38,438 bases of DNA from Streptomyces sp. HD (GTDB lineage: Bacteria; Actinomycetota; Actinomycetes; Streptomycetales; Streptomycetaceae): assembly GCF_028369295.1 (NCBI RefSeq), contig NZ_JAQMYP010000075.1:1-38438 (forward strand). Reading direction: 5' to 3'. The notes beneath the pieces were generated by a model. The model saw nothing but the letters and a program-made list of their open reading frames with translations, did not search any database and was not told where the DNA came from. The translations under genes and the position numbers were made by a program. Within the stretch, counting starts at the first letter, position 1; the number at the start of each line of letters is the position of its first letter. Positions 13,519 to 21,796 of the stretch are shown one piece after another.

Positions 13519-14985
13519 ATGTGGTTTCGACACCCGCCCCCGGTTCGCCTGAGACGCGTACTCGCCGTCCTCTCGCCCTTGCTGCTCGTGGCCACCTTCC
13601 TCGGTGCCCAGCCCGCAAGCGCGGCGACCGTAGACCCCAACGCCTCGTATGTGCTGGTCAACCGCAACAGCGGCAAAGCCCTTGATGTCTACAACTTGGC
13701 GACCGGCGACGGCGCCCGCATCACCCAGTGGACCAGGAACGATCAGAACCAGCAGCAGTGGCAGTTCGTCGATTCCGGGGGCGGCTACTACCGCATCAAG
13801 TCCCGCCATTCGGGCAAGGTGCTGGACGTCCACAACTGGTCCACCGCGAACGGCGGCTCGATCGTCCAATGGGCCGATCTGAACAGCACCAACCAGCAGT
13901 GGCGGCTGGCCGACAGTTCGGACGGCTATGTGCGGCTCATCTCGCGCCACAGCAACAAGGCCCTTGAAGTACAAGGCGCCTCCACCGCCGACAACGCGAA
14001 CATCGTCCAGTACGACGACTGGGGCGGCAGCAACCAGCAGTGGCAGTTCGTCAAGGTCGGCGCCGACACCCCCGGCCCGTGCGATCTTCCGTCGACATAC
14101 CGCTGGACATCGACGGGCGCGCTGGCGCAGCCCAAGCCGGGGTGGGTCTCGCTCAAGGACTTCACCGTCGTCCCCTACAACGGCAGGCAACTCGTCTATG
14201 CGACGACGCACGACACGGGGACGCGCTGGGGTTCGATGAACTTCGGCCTCTTCACCAACTGGCCGGAGATGGCCTCGGCCAGTCAGAACACGATGTCGAA
14301 TTCCACCGTCGCGCCCACGCTCTTCTACTTCGCGCCGAAGAACATCTGGGTGCTCGCCTACCAGTGGGGCCGGACCGCCTTCTCCTACCGGACGTCGAGC
14401 GACCCCACCAACCCGAATGGCTGGTCATCCGAGCAGGTGCTCTTCTCCGGGAGTATCCCCGGCTCCGGAACAGGACCCATCGACCAGACGCTCATCGGTG
14501 ACGGGACGAACATGTACCTGTTCTTCGCCGGTGACAACGGCAAGATCTATCGGGCCAGTATGCCGATCGGGAACTTCCCGGGCAGCTTCGGCTCGACCTC
14601 GACAGTGGTCATGAGCGATACGACGAACAACCTGTTCGAAGCGCCGCAGGTCTACAAGCTGCAGGGCCAGAACCGCTACCTCATGATCGTCGAGGCGATC
14701 GGCTCGCAGGGCCGCTACTTCCGCTCGTTCACGGCCACCAGTCTGAACGGCTCATGGACGCCCCAGGCCGCGACCGAGAGCAATCCTTTCGCCGGCAAGG
14801 CCAACAGTGGCGCCACCTGGACCAACGACATCAGCCATGGCGAACTGATCCGCACCAGCCCTGATCAGACCATGACCGTCGATCCCTGCAATCTGCAGTT
14901 GCTCTACCAGGGGCGCAGCCCCAACTCAGGCGGCGACTACGGCCTCCTGCCCTATCGTCCGGGTCTGCTGACACGGCAGCGCTGA
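13519..14985 (+). CDS. Secreted GH62 alpha-L-arabinofuranosidase with N-terminal CBM13
   Basis: A 488-residue secreted enzyme that removes arabinose side chains from arabinoxylan. The signal peptide ends near AQPASA (about 36). The CBM13 module (about 38-180) is very similar to that of the esterase at 9763-11133. The GH62 five-blade domain follows: CDLPSTYRWTSTGALAQPKP, then WVSLKDFTVVPYNGRQLVYA with the catalytic-base Asp in KDFT, later GPIDQTLIGDG and NNLFEAPQVYKL with the proposed acid Glu. The ATG at 13519 follows AAGGAGG. It is divergent from the xylanase-esterase operon and followed by a strong terminator, so it forms its own transcript in the same degradation pathway. Confidence 0.93.
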   Translation: MWFRHPPPVRLRRVLAVLSPLLLVATFLGAQPASAATVDPNASYVLVNRNSGKALDVYNLATGDGARITQWTRNDQNQQQWQFVDSGGGYYRIKSRHSGKVLDVHNWSTANGGSIVQWADLNSTNQQWRLADSSDGYVRLISRHSNKALEVQGASTADNANIVQYDDWGGSNQQWQFVKVGADTPGPCDLPSTYRWTSTGALAQPKPGWVSLKDFTVVPYNGRQLVYATTHDTGTRWGSMNFGLFTNWPEMASASQNTMSNSTVAPTLFYFAPKNIWVLAYQWGRTAFSYRTSSDPTNPNGWSSEQVLFSGSIPGSGTGPIDQTLIGDGTNMYLFFAGDNGKIYRASMPIGNFPGSFGSTSTVVMSDTTNNLFEAPQVYKLQGQNRYLMIVEAIGSQGRYFRSFTATSLNGSWTPQAATESNPFAGKANSGATWTNDISHGELIRTSPDQTMTVDPCNLQLLYQGRSPNSGGDYGLLPYRPGLLTRQR

Positions 14986-15019
14986 CGGTATGACACGGGT
15001 CCGGCTCCGGTAGGGAGCC

Positions 15020-15060
15020 GACGCGGGCGGGCTCGGTCGAAGGCCGAGCCCGCCCGCGTC
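15020..15060. terminator. Strong bidirectional terminator between the hemicellulase and NRPS regions
   Basis: A perfect 17 bp stem, GACGCGGGCGGGCTCGG at 15020-15036 and its complement at 15044-15060, with loop TCGAAGG. It lies between the convergent GH62 and hydroxyacid dehydrogenase-like genes and probably marks the left limit of the biosynthetic cluster. Confidence 0.85.
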
Positions 15061-15135
15061 GGGCGACAACGTCAGCCCTCAAGTGGTTGCTGGTGTCGTA
15101 GGCAGTCGCCGGTCAGCGCCGGGTGACCGGCTCAG

Positions 15136-16080
15136 TCAATTGAGAGCGGCAAGGAGGTTTTCGATCAGCTGCCTCTCCGCGCGCTTGACGGATTCGACCG
15201 TCCGAGCCGCGTAGAGATTACGCAACTCGACCCCTGGAATACGTAGCGTCGCATCCGCGGTGGCATGGGCAGCACAGAGGTCCATGACGGTGCGCCCCTC
15301 CCGCGTCGACTGCCAGGCGGCGAAGTCGGATTCGGCCATGGGCAGACCCAAGGTGGTGATGACAACCGGCGTTGCGGACGGGACCAGTCGCAAGTCCTCA
15401 AGTGTGACCACGTGTTGGTAAGCGGGTGAGTGAAAGGACAGGACGTCCGCGGACCGGAGCACCTCCCGCAGGGGCAGCCACCGAGGCTCCCCGTCCCGGG
15501 TCGGCCGACGTGTCGGAGTGTGGAAGACCACGTCCATCCCCAGTGCCACCGCAACCCGGCCGACCCCCCTTGCCACAGCGCCATGCCCGATGAGCCCCAG
15601 GCGACGGCCCGCCAGTTCACCGGGCTTCCCCTCGCCGCTCCGGGCGTGCTGGAGCAACTGCTCTACGACGAACTCGACGGTCCCTGTGTCGCCGTATCCA
15701 TAGATCGGCGACACCTTGATGCCACACCGACGTGTGTACTCCAGGTCGATTCCGTCGGTCGACGTCGAGCGGAGGCCGATGTAACGCAGCGAGGGCAAGC
15801 GGCTCAGCCGCGCGGCGTCGAGCTTGTCCTTCCAGCCCGCCAGCAGGGCGTCCGTGTGAACGAACGACGCCATCGCCGCCCCCGCGGGTGGCCACTCGGT
15901 CAGCCTGATCAGCGGCATTTCGCTGAGGGCCGGGAGCTCGTCGAGCAGGCCAGGGGACGGCCAGACCCCGGGAAGGATGGATACCTGCCTGAAGGTAGGG
16001 GTTTGCACAATGCTCCTTCTGCCGGACGTGTCGGGTACTGGGTTGATGGATGCGCGGGGGGCCTCGGGCTCAGAGATCAC
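15136..16080 (-). CDS. D-2-hydroxyacid dehydrogenase-like protein without catalytic triad
   Basis: A 314-residue protein of the D-isomer-specific 2-hydroxyacid dehydrogenase fold. The NAD-binding domain is clear (RLGLIGHGAVARGVGRVA, then MDVVFHTPTRRP and the LRSADVLSFHSP strand). The active-site segments do not match: where the family has NTARG the protein has TTLGL, where DVFEEEP is expected it has DLCAAHA, and where TPHIGG is expected it has LYAARTV. The Arg, Glu and His of the triad are therefore missing by my alignment. The ATG overlaps the ATP-grasp stop (ATGA), so it is translationally coupled as the last gene of the operon. It may be a sensor, a scaffold or an enzyme with altered chemistry. 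Confidence 0.8.
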   Translation of the reverse strand: MISEPEAPRASINPVPDTSGRRSIVQTPTFRQVSILPGVWPSPGLLDELPALSEMPLIRLTEWPPAGAAMASFVHTDALLAGWKDKLDAARLSRLPSLRYIGLRSTSTDGIDLEYTRRCGIKVSPIYGYGDTGTVEFVVEQLLQHARSGEGKPGELAGRRLGLIGHGAVARGVGRVAVALGMDVVFHTPTRRPTRDGEPRWLPLREVLRSADVLSFHSPAYQHVVTLEDLRLVPSATPVVITTLGLPMAESDFAAWQSTREGRTVMDLCAAHATADATLRIPGVELRNLYAARTVESVKRAERQLIENLLAALN

Positions 16081-17375
16081 CCGGTGGGAGCGGCGGCATC
16101 GGTGGCGTCACCGAAGGGGTTCAGCACCTCGTGCACGGTGGCGAGCAGATCGCCCATCGTCACCGACGGCCGGCGCTCCGGGCCCGTGGTTCGGATCTCG
16201 ATGGATTCCGCGACCTGTCGGGCGCGGCGCTCGGCTGCCTCGCTGCTGTCGGCGCGGGCGATCACGGCGCCGGACCGGTCTTCCGACCACCACAGGGGAC
16301 GCACGTCCTGACCGGGCTGGACTTTGATGTCGACCTTGACCACCCCGTGCGCCGCGCGGGCCTGGTCCACGCCCCGGATGTCCTCGACCCGGCCTGCGGG
16401 CGGCGCGAGGAATCGCACGGCCGCGGCGCCCTGCCCGTGCGCCCGGATCGGGGAAGGTGCCTGGTTCCGGGCCAGCAGGTAGGTCATCCGCTCCGTATCG
16501 ACGCCGTACACCAGCTCGACGAGCTCGTTGATGTAACCGCCGGCGCAGCGGTTGTGGGACTCCACGATGCGGGGTCCGTCAGCGGTGAGGATGACCTCGG
16601 TGTGAGCCGGGCCCTCGGTCAGGCCCAGCGCGTCCAGCATCCGCAGCGTGATGTCCTCGACCGCTGACGCCTGCCAGGTACTCAGCACGGCCGGAACCAC
16701 ATGGCCGAGGGCCACCATTCCCGCACCGTTGTCCTTGCCGGTGATCGCCACCACCGAGTGGTGTCCGCCGACGGAGAATGTCTCCACACTGAGTTCGGCG
16801 CCGACAAGCAACTCCTCGACCATGAAGTCACGGACACCGAACGCGGCGAGCCAGTCCCAGGTCGCCGACACCTCGGAGGGCGCGAGGACTTTGCGCACCC
16901 CCAGGCTTCCCGAGCCCATCGTCGGCTTCACGACGGCCGCGCCATGACGGTCGACGAACCGCTGGAGCATCTCGCGGGAGCTTCCCCGTTCGACCTCGAC
17001 CCTTCCGATCCCGCGTTCGTTCAGCAGTGAACGCAGCGCGAGTTTGTCGTGGAGCAGGCGAGTCACGGCAGCGCTGTTCCCCGGCAGCCCCAGGACCGTG
17101 GTCAGATGCCCGGCGACCAGGGGACCTGCTTCCGTCTGGCTGAAGACCCGCGTGAACGGTGTGTGTGCGTGCAATGCCCGCGCCAGGGCCGTGACCAGAC
17201 CTATGTCCTGGTAGTCGAACAGGTGGGTCTGGACGCAGTGTTCCATGGCGCCGCTTTCGAACAGGGCCGGCTTTTCGATATTCACCACGCCGAGACCGCA
17301 TGCTGCCGCTTTGCGCGTGCTCGCCTCCGTGCCGCCCAGGAGGAGTATCCGTGGTCGGTCCATATGTGTGTTCAA
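16077..17375 (-). CDS. ATP-grasp ligase
   Basis: A 432-residue ATP-grasp enzyme of the carboxylate-amine ligase type: it should activate a carboxylate as acyl phosphate and join it to an amine. The N-terminal domain has RILLLGGTEASTRKAAACGL. The ATP-grasp core has GAAVVKPTMGSGSLGVRKV (phosphate loop), a FMVEELLVGAELSVETFSV strand, and the metal-binding end TEVILTADGPRIVESHNRCA. The TTG at 17375 overlaps the stop of the NRPS (TTGA) with GAAGG upstream; ATG at 17363 (MDRPRILLL) is the alternative start. In an NRPS operon it probably adds an amino acid or other amide outside the assembly line. The substrate is unknown. Confidence 0.85.
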   Translation of the reverse strand: MNTHMDRPRILLLGGTEASTRKAAACGLGVVNIEKPALFESGAMEHCVQTHLFDYQDIGLVTALARALHAHTPFTRVFSQTEAGPLVAGHLTTVLGLPGNSAAVTRLLHDKLALRSLLNERGIGRVEVERGSSREMLQRFVDRHGAAVVKPTMGSGSLGVRKVLAPSEVSATWDWLAAFGVRDFMVEELLVGAELSVETFSVGGHHSVVAITGKDNGAGMVALGHVVPAVLSTWQASAVEDITLRMLDALGLTEGPAHTEVILTADGPRIVESHNRCAGGYINELVELVYGVDTERMTYLLARNQAPSPIRAHGQGAAAVRFLAPPAGRVEDIRGVDQARAAHGVVKVDIKVQPGQDVRPLWWSEDRSGAVIARADSSEAAERRARQVAESIEIRTTGPERRPSVTMGDLLATVHEVLNPFGDATDAAAPTG

Positions 17376-20300
17376 CGCCTCGCGCCTTCGTGGTCCGCAG
17401 ATGGCAGGAATCCGGATTCGACGAAGTACTGCACGTACCTGGTGAAGAGCTTTTCGTCGATGTCCGGGCAGGTGATCCCGGTGTCGGTCAGGAGCCTCGC
17501 CGTCTCGCCGGAGTCGTAGCGGGTGCTGCCCTCGGGGTCGTCATCGTGTCCGTCCATGCCGAGTACGCCCAGCAGGGGAAACGCGGCGTTGTCCGGACTC
17601 TGCTCCACCGCACGCACCCAGACCGGCAGTGGTACGTCTCTCAGCCGGTAACCGCGCCCGCGCAGGCCGTCGACGGCCGACCCGAACGGCAGCAACTGTT
17701 CGCCGGACAGATGCACGTTCCTGCCCGCTGCACCGGGATGCCGTGAGAGGGCGACGACGGCCCGGCTCAGATAGTCCACGGGGACCAGGTCGAACGCCAC
17801 ACCGGGAAGCACTGGAGCCAGTCCCGCCTGCACGCACCCCTTCAGCAGCAGCCACAGGAAGTCGGCGTCCTGGCAGGCACCGGTGGAGGTGTCGCCCGCA
17901 ATGCGCGTGGGCCGGTAGACGGTCACCGGCAGGCCGCGTGCACGAGCGGTTTCGACCAGTTGCTCGGCGACCCACTTGCTCTGCGTGTAGCCGTGCATCA
18001 GACCCTCGACCGGGGTGAGCGGAGTGTCCGGGCCGATCCGGCGCCCCCGGATGTCGGGTCCCGAGAACACGCCGACTGTCGAGACGTGGTGAACGGGGAC
18101 CGTACGGCGGGCCGCCGCGAGCCGTAGCACCTCGACCGTTCCCACGACGTTCGCTCCCCGGGACTGCGCGTACGACTGGGCGAGGTTCACGGCGGCACCG
18201 GCGTGATAGACGACGTCCGCCTCACGCGCCAGCAGCTCGTAGGTCTGATCCGGCAGCCCGAGACGCGGCACGGACAGATCGCCGGCGTGGACGACGATCC
18301 GGTCCTCCGTCTCCTCGTCGCGGATCCCGTACCGCTCCAGCGTCGCGCGCAGCCGGCCGGCCGCCTGCGCATTGTCGGCACCGCGCACGAGGCAGTGCAC
18401 GCGCGCCGCCGTACGGTCGATGAGTTCGCGCAGCAGGAAGGCCCCCAGGAACCCGGTGGCACCGGTCAGCAGAACCTGCCGTGGTGCCCTGACCACGCTC
18501 ACCACCTCGGCTGCGGGAGCGACGTCCGCCGGCAGGACGACGTCGTCCGCCAGCCCGGGGAGGTCCGGGCGCTGCCCCAACCGGTCGACGAGCACCGACA
18601 TCGCGGCCGGAGTGGGTGCTGTGAACACGGCGTTCATCGGCACCTTGACGTCGAGTTCCGCGCGCAGCGCGAGGGCGAGCCGCACCGCGAGCAGGGAGTC
18701 ACCGCCGTGGGCGAAGAAGTCGTCGGCGTGCCCGACCTCGCAGACTCCCAGGACCTCGGCGTACACCGCGCGGATCCGTTGTACGGCCGCCGCTTCGTGC
18801 CCGTCCGGTGCTACGGGCGGCGGGGCGGGAGCCTGTCGTGGCCGGGAGATGGCCGCCCGGTCCACCTTGCCACTGGGCGTCATGGGGAAGGAGTCCAGTT
18901 GCACGAAACCGGTCGGCACCATGAAGGAGGGCAGGCGTTCGTGGAGTGCCGCGCGCATGTCCTCGGGTGTGGCACCGCCCGCCGCGGCGGGCAGATAGCC
19001 GGCGATCAGCCGCAGGCCGTCGCCTGGTGCCGCGTCGTCCGTCACCACCACCGCGTCCTTCACGCCGGGGACAGCCTTGACGGCCGACTCCACCTCGCCG
19101 ATCTCGACCCGATGGCCTCGGACCTTGACCTGATCGTCGGTACGGCCGACGAACTCGATCCTGCCGTCGGGGAGCACCCGGGCCAGATCGCCCGTGCGGT
19201 ACACGGGTCCCGGATGCGCGGAGCAGGGATCCCGCACGAACCTCTCGGCCGTCAGCCGTGGAAGTCCCAGGTACCCCTGGGCAGGCGCGGTTCCTCCGAC
19301 ATAGAGCTCACCGACGGCGCCGATCGGCCGCGGGCGCATCCTGCCGTCGAGCACGTACACCCGGGCACCGGGGACGGGGCGGCCTATGGCAGGCCGTTCG
19401 GGCCACTCGGACGGTGGTCCCGTCAGGCGTTCGGCGGTCACCACATGTGTTTCCGTCGGACCGTACTGGTTCTCAAGCCACGCGTCGGTGAGGTCCGCAA
19501 AGAAGCGTCTGATCGCAGAGGTGACGAACAGCTGCTCGCCGGCCGTCACCACCTCCTTCAGCGTGGGGCAGAGGCGTTCCTCCGCACATGCGTACCGGGC
19601 GAGTTGGTGCAGGGCGACATACGGAAGGAAGATCCGGTCGATCCGGTGTTCCGACAGCGCGTCGAGCAGCCGCTCCGGGTCGCCGCGCACCTCGTTCTCG
19701 ACCAGGACGACGGCTCCGCCCGAAGCCCAGGTGGAGAACAGTTCCTGGAACGAAACGTCGAAGCTCAGCGGGGCGAACTGGAGGGTGCGGGAGCCGTCGC
19801 CGCAGCCTGATCTGTGCCGCTGCCAGTCGACGAGGCCGGCCAGGGAGCGGTGGGGCATCGCAACGCCCTTGGGCAGGCCGGTGGATCCGGACGTGTACAG
19901 CACGTAGGCCAGATCGTCCGGCCCGGGTTTCGGTAACGGGACCTTCCGGTCCGTCGCCGGTCCGCTCACCATGGACTCGTCCAGGGAGATCACTGGGAGA
20001 CTGTCGGGCAGCCGCATCCGCTCGATCACCGAGGGGCGGCCCACCACCGCGGTGCAACCGCTGTCGAGCGCCATGTGGGCGAGACGCTCGGCCGGATAGC
20101 CGGGGTCCAGCGGGACAGATGCGCAGCCCGCCTTCAGCGTGGCGAGCACGGCGATCATCGAGCCCAAGGACCGCTCCGCGCACAGCGCCACACGGCTGCC
20201 CGCGTGGCCTTGCTCCACCAGGGATGCGGCCAGGGCATCGGACAACGTGTCCAGTTCCCGGTACGTCAGCGTGCGCGGACCCGCCAGGACGGCGGGCGCG

Positions 20301-21781
20301 TCCGGGGTGAGCCGGGCCTGCTCGACGACGACCTCGTGCGCCAGGGACAGGGTGCCGTCCGGGAGGGGACCGGACGTCCACGAGTTCTGGATGACGTCCC
20401 GCTCCGCCTCGGGCAGGAGGGACAGATCACCCAGTTCCCGCTCCGGGTGCAGGACCGCGTCGGCCAGCAGGACCCGGTAGCGCTCCGCGAGCCGCTGCGC
20501 GGTCTCGTGGTCGTAGAGGTCGGCCGAGTACTCAAGAACGCCCCGGAAGCTGCGCCCTTCGGGTACGAGGTTCAGGAACAGGTCGTATTTCGATGTGCCG
20601 TTGTGCAGAGTGATCCATTCCGCTGTCGCGCCCGGCAGGTCCAGCCCGGAAGCGCCACGGTGGTCAGCGGTGAAGACGATCTGGAAGAGCGGAAAGCGGC
20701 TGAGCGTCCGCTCGACGCCCAGCTCCGCCACCAGACGGCTGAAGGAGACGTCACGGTGCTCGACGGCGTCCAGGACGACGTCCTGCGTCGCGGACACCAG
20801 GTCCGCGAATGTGCCGGTGGGCGAGACGCGCTGACGCAGGGGCAGGACCTCGGCCATGCACGCGATCATCGAGTCCAGCTCGGGTTCGTCGCGGAGCGAC
20901 ACCGGGGTGCCGATGACCAGGTCCTCCTGCCCGTTCAGACGCTGCGTCAGCGCGGTCAGCGCCGCGAGCAGGACCACGAAGGGGGTGGTGCGCAGGCGTT
21001 CGGCGAGGCTGCGGACACCGTCCGAGACGGTCTCGTCCAGGGTGAACCGCACGTCCCCGCCCCGGTGGCTCAACACGGCCGGCCTCGGCCGGTCGGCGGG
21101 CAGGCCGGTCTCCTGCGGGGCGCCGCTCATCGCCGCCTGCCAGTGAGCGAGGTGGGCGCTGCCCATCAGCCGATCGGCTCGGCGCTGGCGTGCGGCGTAA
21201 GGGCCCACCTGGCGCTCCGGCGCGGGCAGGTCGGGCTCCGTACCGGCGAGCGCGGCCCGGTAGCAGGCGCTGAACTCGGCATCCAGCAGGTGGAGGCTCG
21301 CACCGTCCATGGCCGCGTGGTGGAGGGTGACGACGAGTACTGCTTCGTCTTCCGTCTCCTGTCCCGTTGCGCCGATGCCCTCCCCGACCGGCTCGAAGAG
21401 CCAGGCCCGCAGGAGGGGCGGATCGTCCAGTGACAGCGTCTCGGTGAGGGCCTCACGCAGGGCGTCCGGCATGCGGTGTACCGGTATGCGCCGTCGACCG
21501 ACCGTGACGGGCCGGGCCGGCAGCACCGTCTGCACCGGGCGGTCCGCTTCCAGATGCAGTCGGCTGCGCAGCCCCTCGTGGCGCCGGACCAGTTCGGACA
21601 GCGCGGACTCGACCGCGTCGATGTCGAGACGACCGCGTATCCGGTGGGCCCACGACTCCACGTACCGGGATCGCCCGCCCTGGAACTGGTCGTTGAGCCA
21701 GATGGACTCCTGCTGGAACGTCATGGGATAGGTGCGTGGCAACACGTCCCGCGTGGGCCGGCCACGGAGTTGACTCGTCAC
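17372..21781 (-). CDS. NRPS module C-A-T-Reductase
   Basis: 1469 residues, complete. The condensation domain (about 15-450) has HHAAMDG at 154-160. The adenylation domain (about 475-985) has YTSGSTGLPKG, NQYGPTE, YRTGDLAR and PSGKVDR. Pocket residues at 675, 676, 679, 718, 745, 747, 772, 780, 781 and 972 read D-V-Q-F-V-A-Q-V-V-K, close to proline codes such as DVQFIAHVVK. The carrier domain (about 1000-1070) has Ser1029 in HGGDSL. The terminal reductase (about 1100-1440) has VLLTGATGFLG and Tyr1265-x3-Lys1269 in YTQSK, so the product leaves as aldehyde, imine or alcohol. The GTG start lies 15 bases after the A-T gene. The A-T plus C-A-T-R pair is the pyrrolobenzodiazepine layout. Confidence 0.93.
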   Translation of the reverse strand: MTSQLRGRPTRDVLPRTYPMTFQQESIWLNDQFQGGRSRYVESWAHRIRGRLDIDAVESALSELVRRHEGLRSRLHLEADRPVQTVLPARPVTVGRRRIPVHRMPDALREALTETLSLDDPPLLRAWLFEPVGEGIGATGQETEDEAVLVVTLHHAAMDGASLHLLDAEFSACYRAALAGTEPDLPAPERQVGPYAARQRRADRLMGSAHLAHWQAAMSGAPQETGLPADRPRPAVLSHRGGDVRFTLDETVSDGVRSLAERLRTTPFVVLLAALTALTQRLNGQEDLVIGTPVSLRDEPELDSMIACMAEVLPLRQRVSPTGTFADLVSATQDVVLDAVEHRDVSFSRLVAELGVERTLSRFPLFQIVFTADHRGASGLDLPGATAEWITLHNGTSKYDLFLNLVPEGRSFRGVLEYSADLYDHETAQRLAERYRVLLADAVLHPERELGDLSLLPEAERDVIQNSWTSGPLPDGTLSLAHEVVVEQARLTPDAPAVLAGPRTLTYRELDTLSDALAASLVEQGHAGSRVALCAERSLGSMIAVLATLKAGCASVPLDPGYPAERLAHMALDSGCTAVVGRPSVIERMRLPDSLPVISLDESMVSGPATDRKVPLPKPGPDDLAYVLYTSGSTGLPKGVAMPHRSLAGLVDWQRHRSGCGDGSRTLQFAPLSFDVSFQELFSTWASGGAVVLVENEVRGDPERLLDALSEHRIDRIFLPYVALHQLARYACAEERLCPTLKEVVTAGEQLFVTSAIRRFFADLTDAWLENQYGPTETHVVTAERLTGPPSEWPERPAIGRPVPGARVYVLDGRMRPRPIGAVGELYVGGTAPAQGYLGLPRLTAERFVRDPCSAHPGPVYRTGDLARVLPDGRIEFVGRTDDQVKVRGHRVEIGEVESAVKAVPGVKDAVVVTDDAAPGDGLRLIAGYLPAAAGGATPEDMRAALHERLPSFMVPTGFVQLDSFPMTPSGKVDRAAISRPRQAPAPPPVAPDGHEAAAVQRIRAVYAEVLGVCEVGHADDFFAHGGDSLLAVRLALALRAELDVKVPMNAVFTAPTPAAMSVLVDRLGQRPDLPGLADDVVLPADVAPAAEVVSVVRAPRQVLLTGATGFLGAFLLRELIDRTAARVHCLVRGADNAQAAGRLRATLERYGIRDEETEDRIVVHAGDLSVPRLGLPDQTYELLAREADVVYHAGAAVNLAQSYAQSRGANVVGTVEVLRLAAARRTVPVHHVSTVGVFSGPDIRGRRIGPDTPLTPVEGLMHGYTQSKWVAEQLVETARARGLPVTVYRPTRIAGDTSTGACQDADFLWLLLKGCVQAGLAPVLPGVAFDLVPVDYLSRAVVALSRHPGAAGRNVHLSGEQLLPFGSAVDGLRGRGYRLRDVPLPVWVRAVEQSPDNAAFPLLGVLGMDGHDDDPEGSTRYDSGETARLLTDTGITCPDIDEKLFTRYVQYFVESGFLPSADHEGARR

Positions 21782-21796
21782 AGGCTTCCGATCTGG

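Noticed and set aside
20075..21433. 452-codon plus-strand frame inside the C-A-T-R gene
   Set aside because: Shadow of the NRPS gene, with many Gln/Arg/Glu repeats and no domain.
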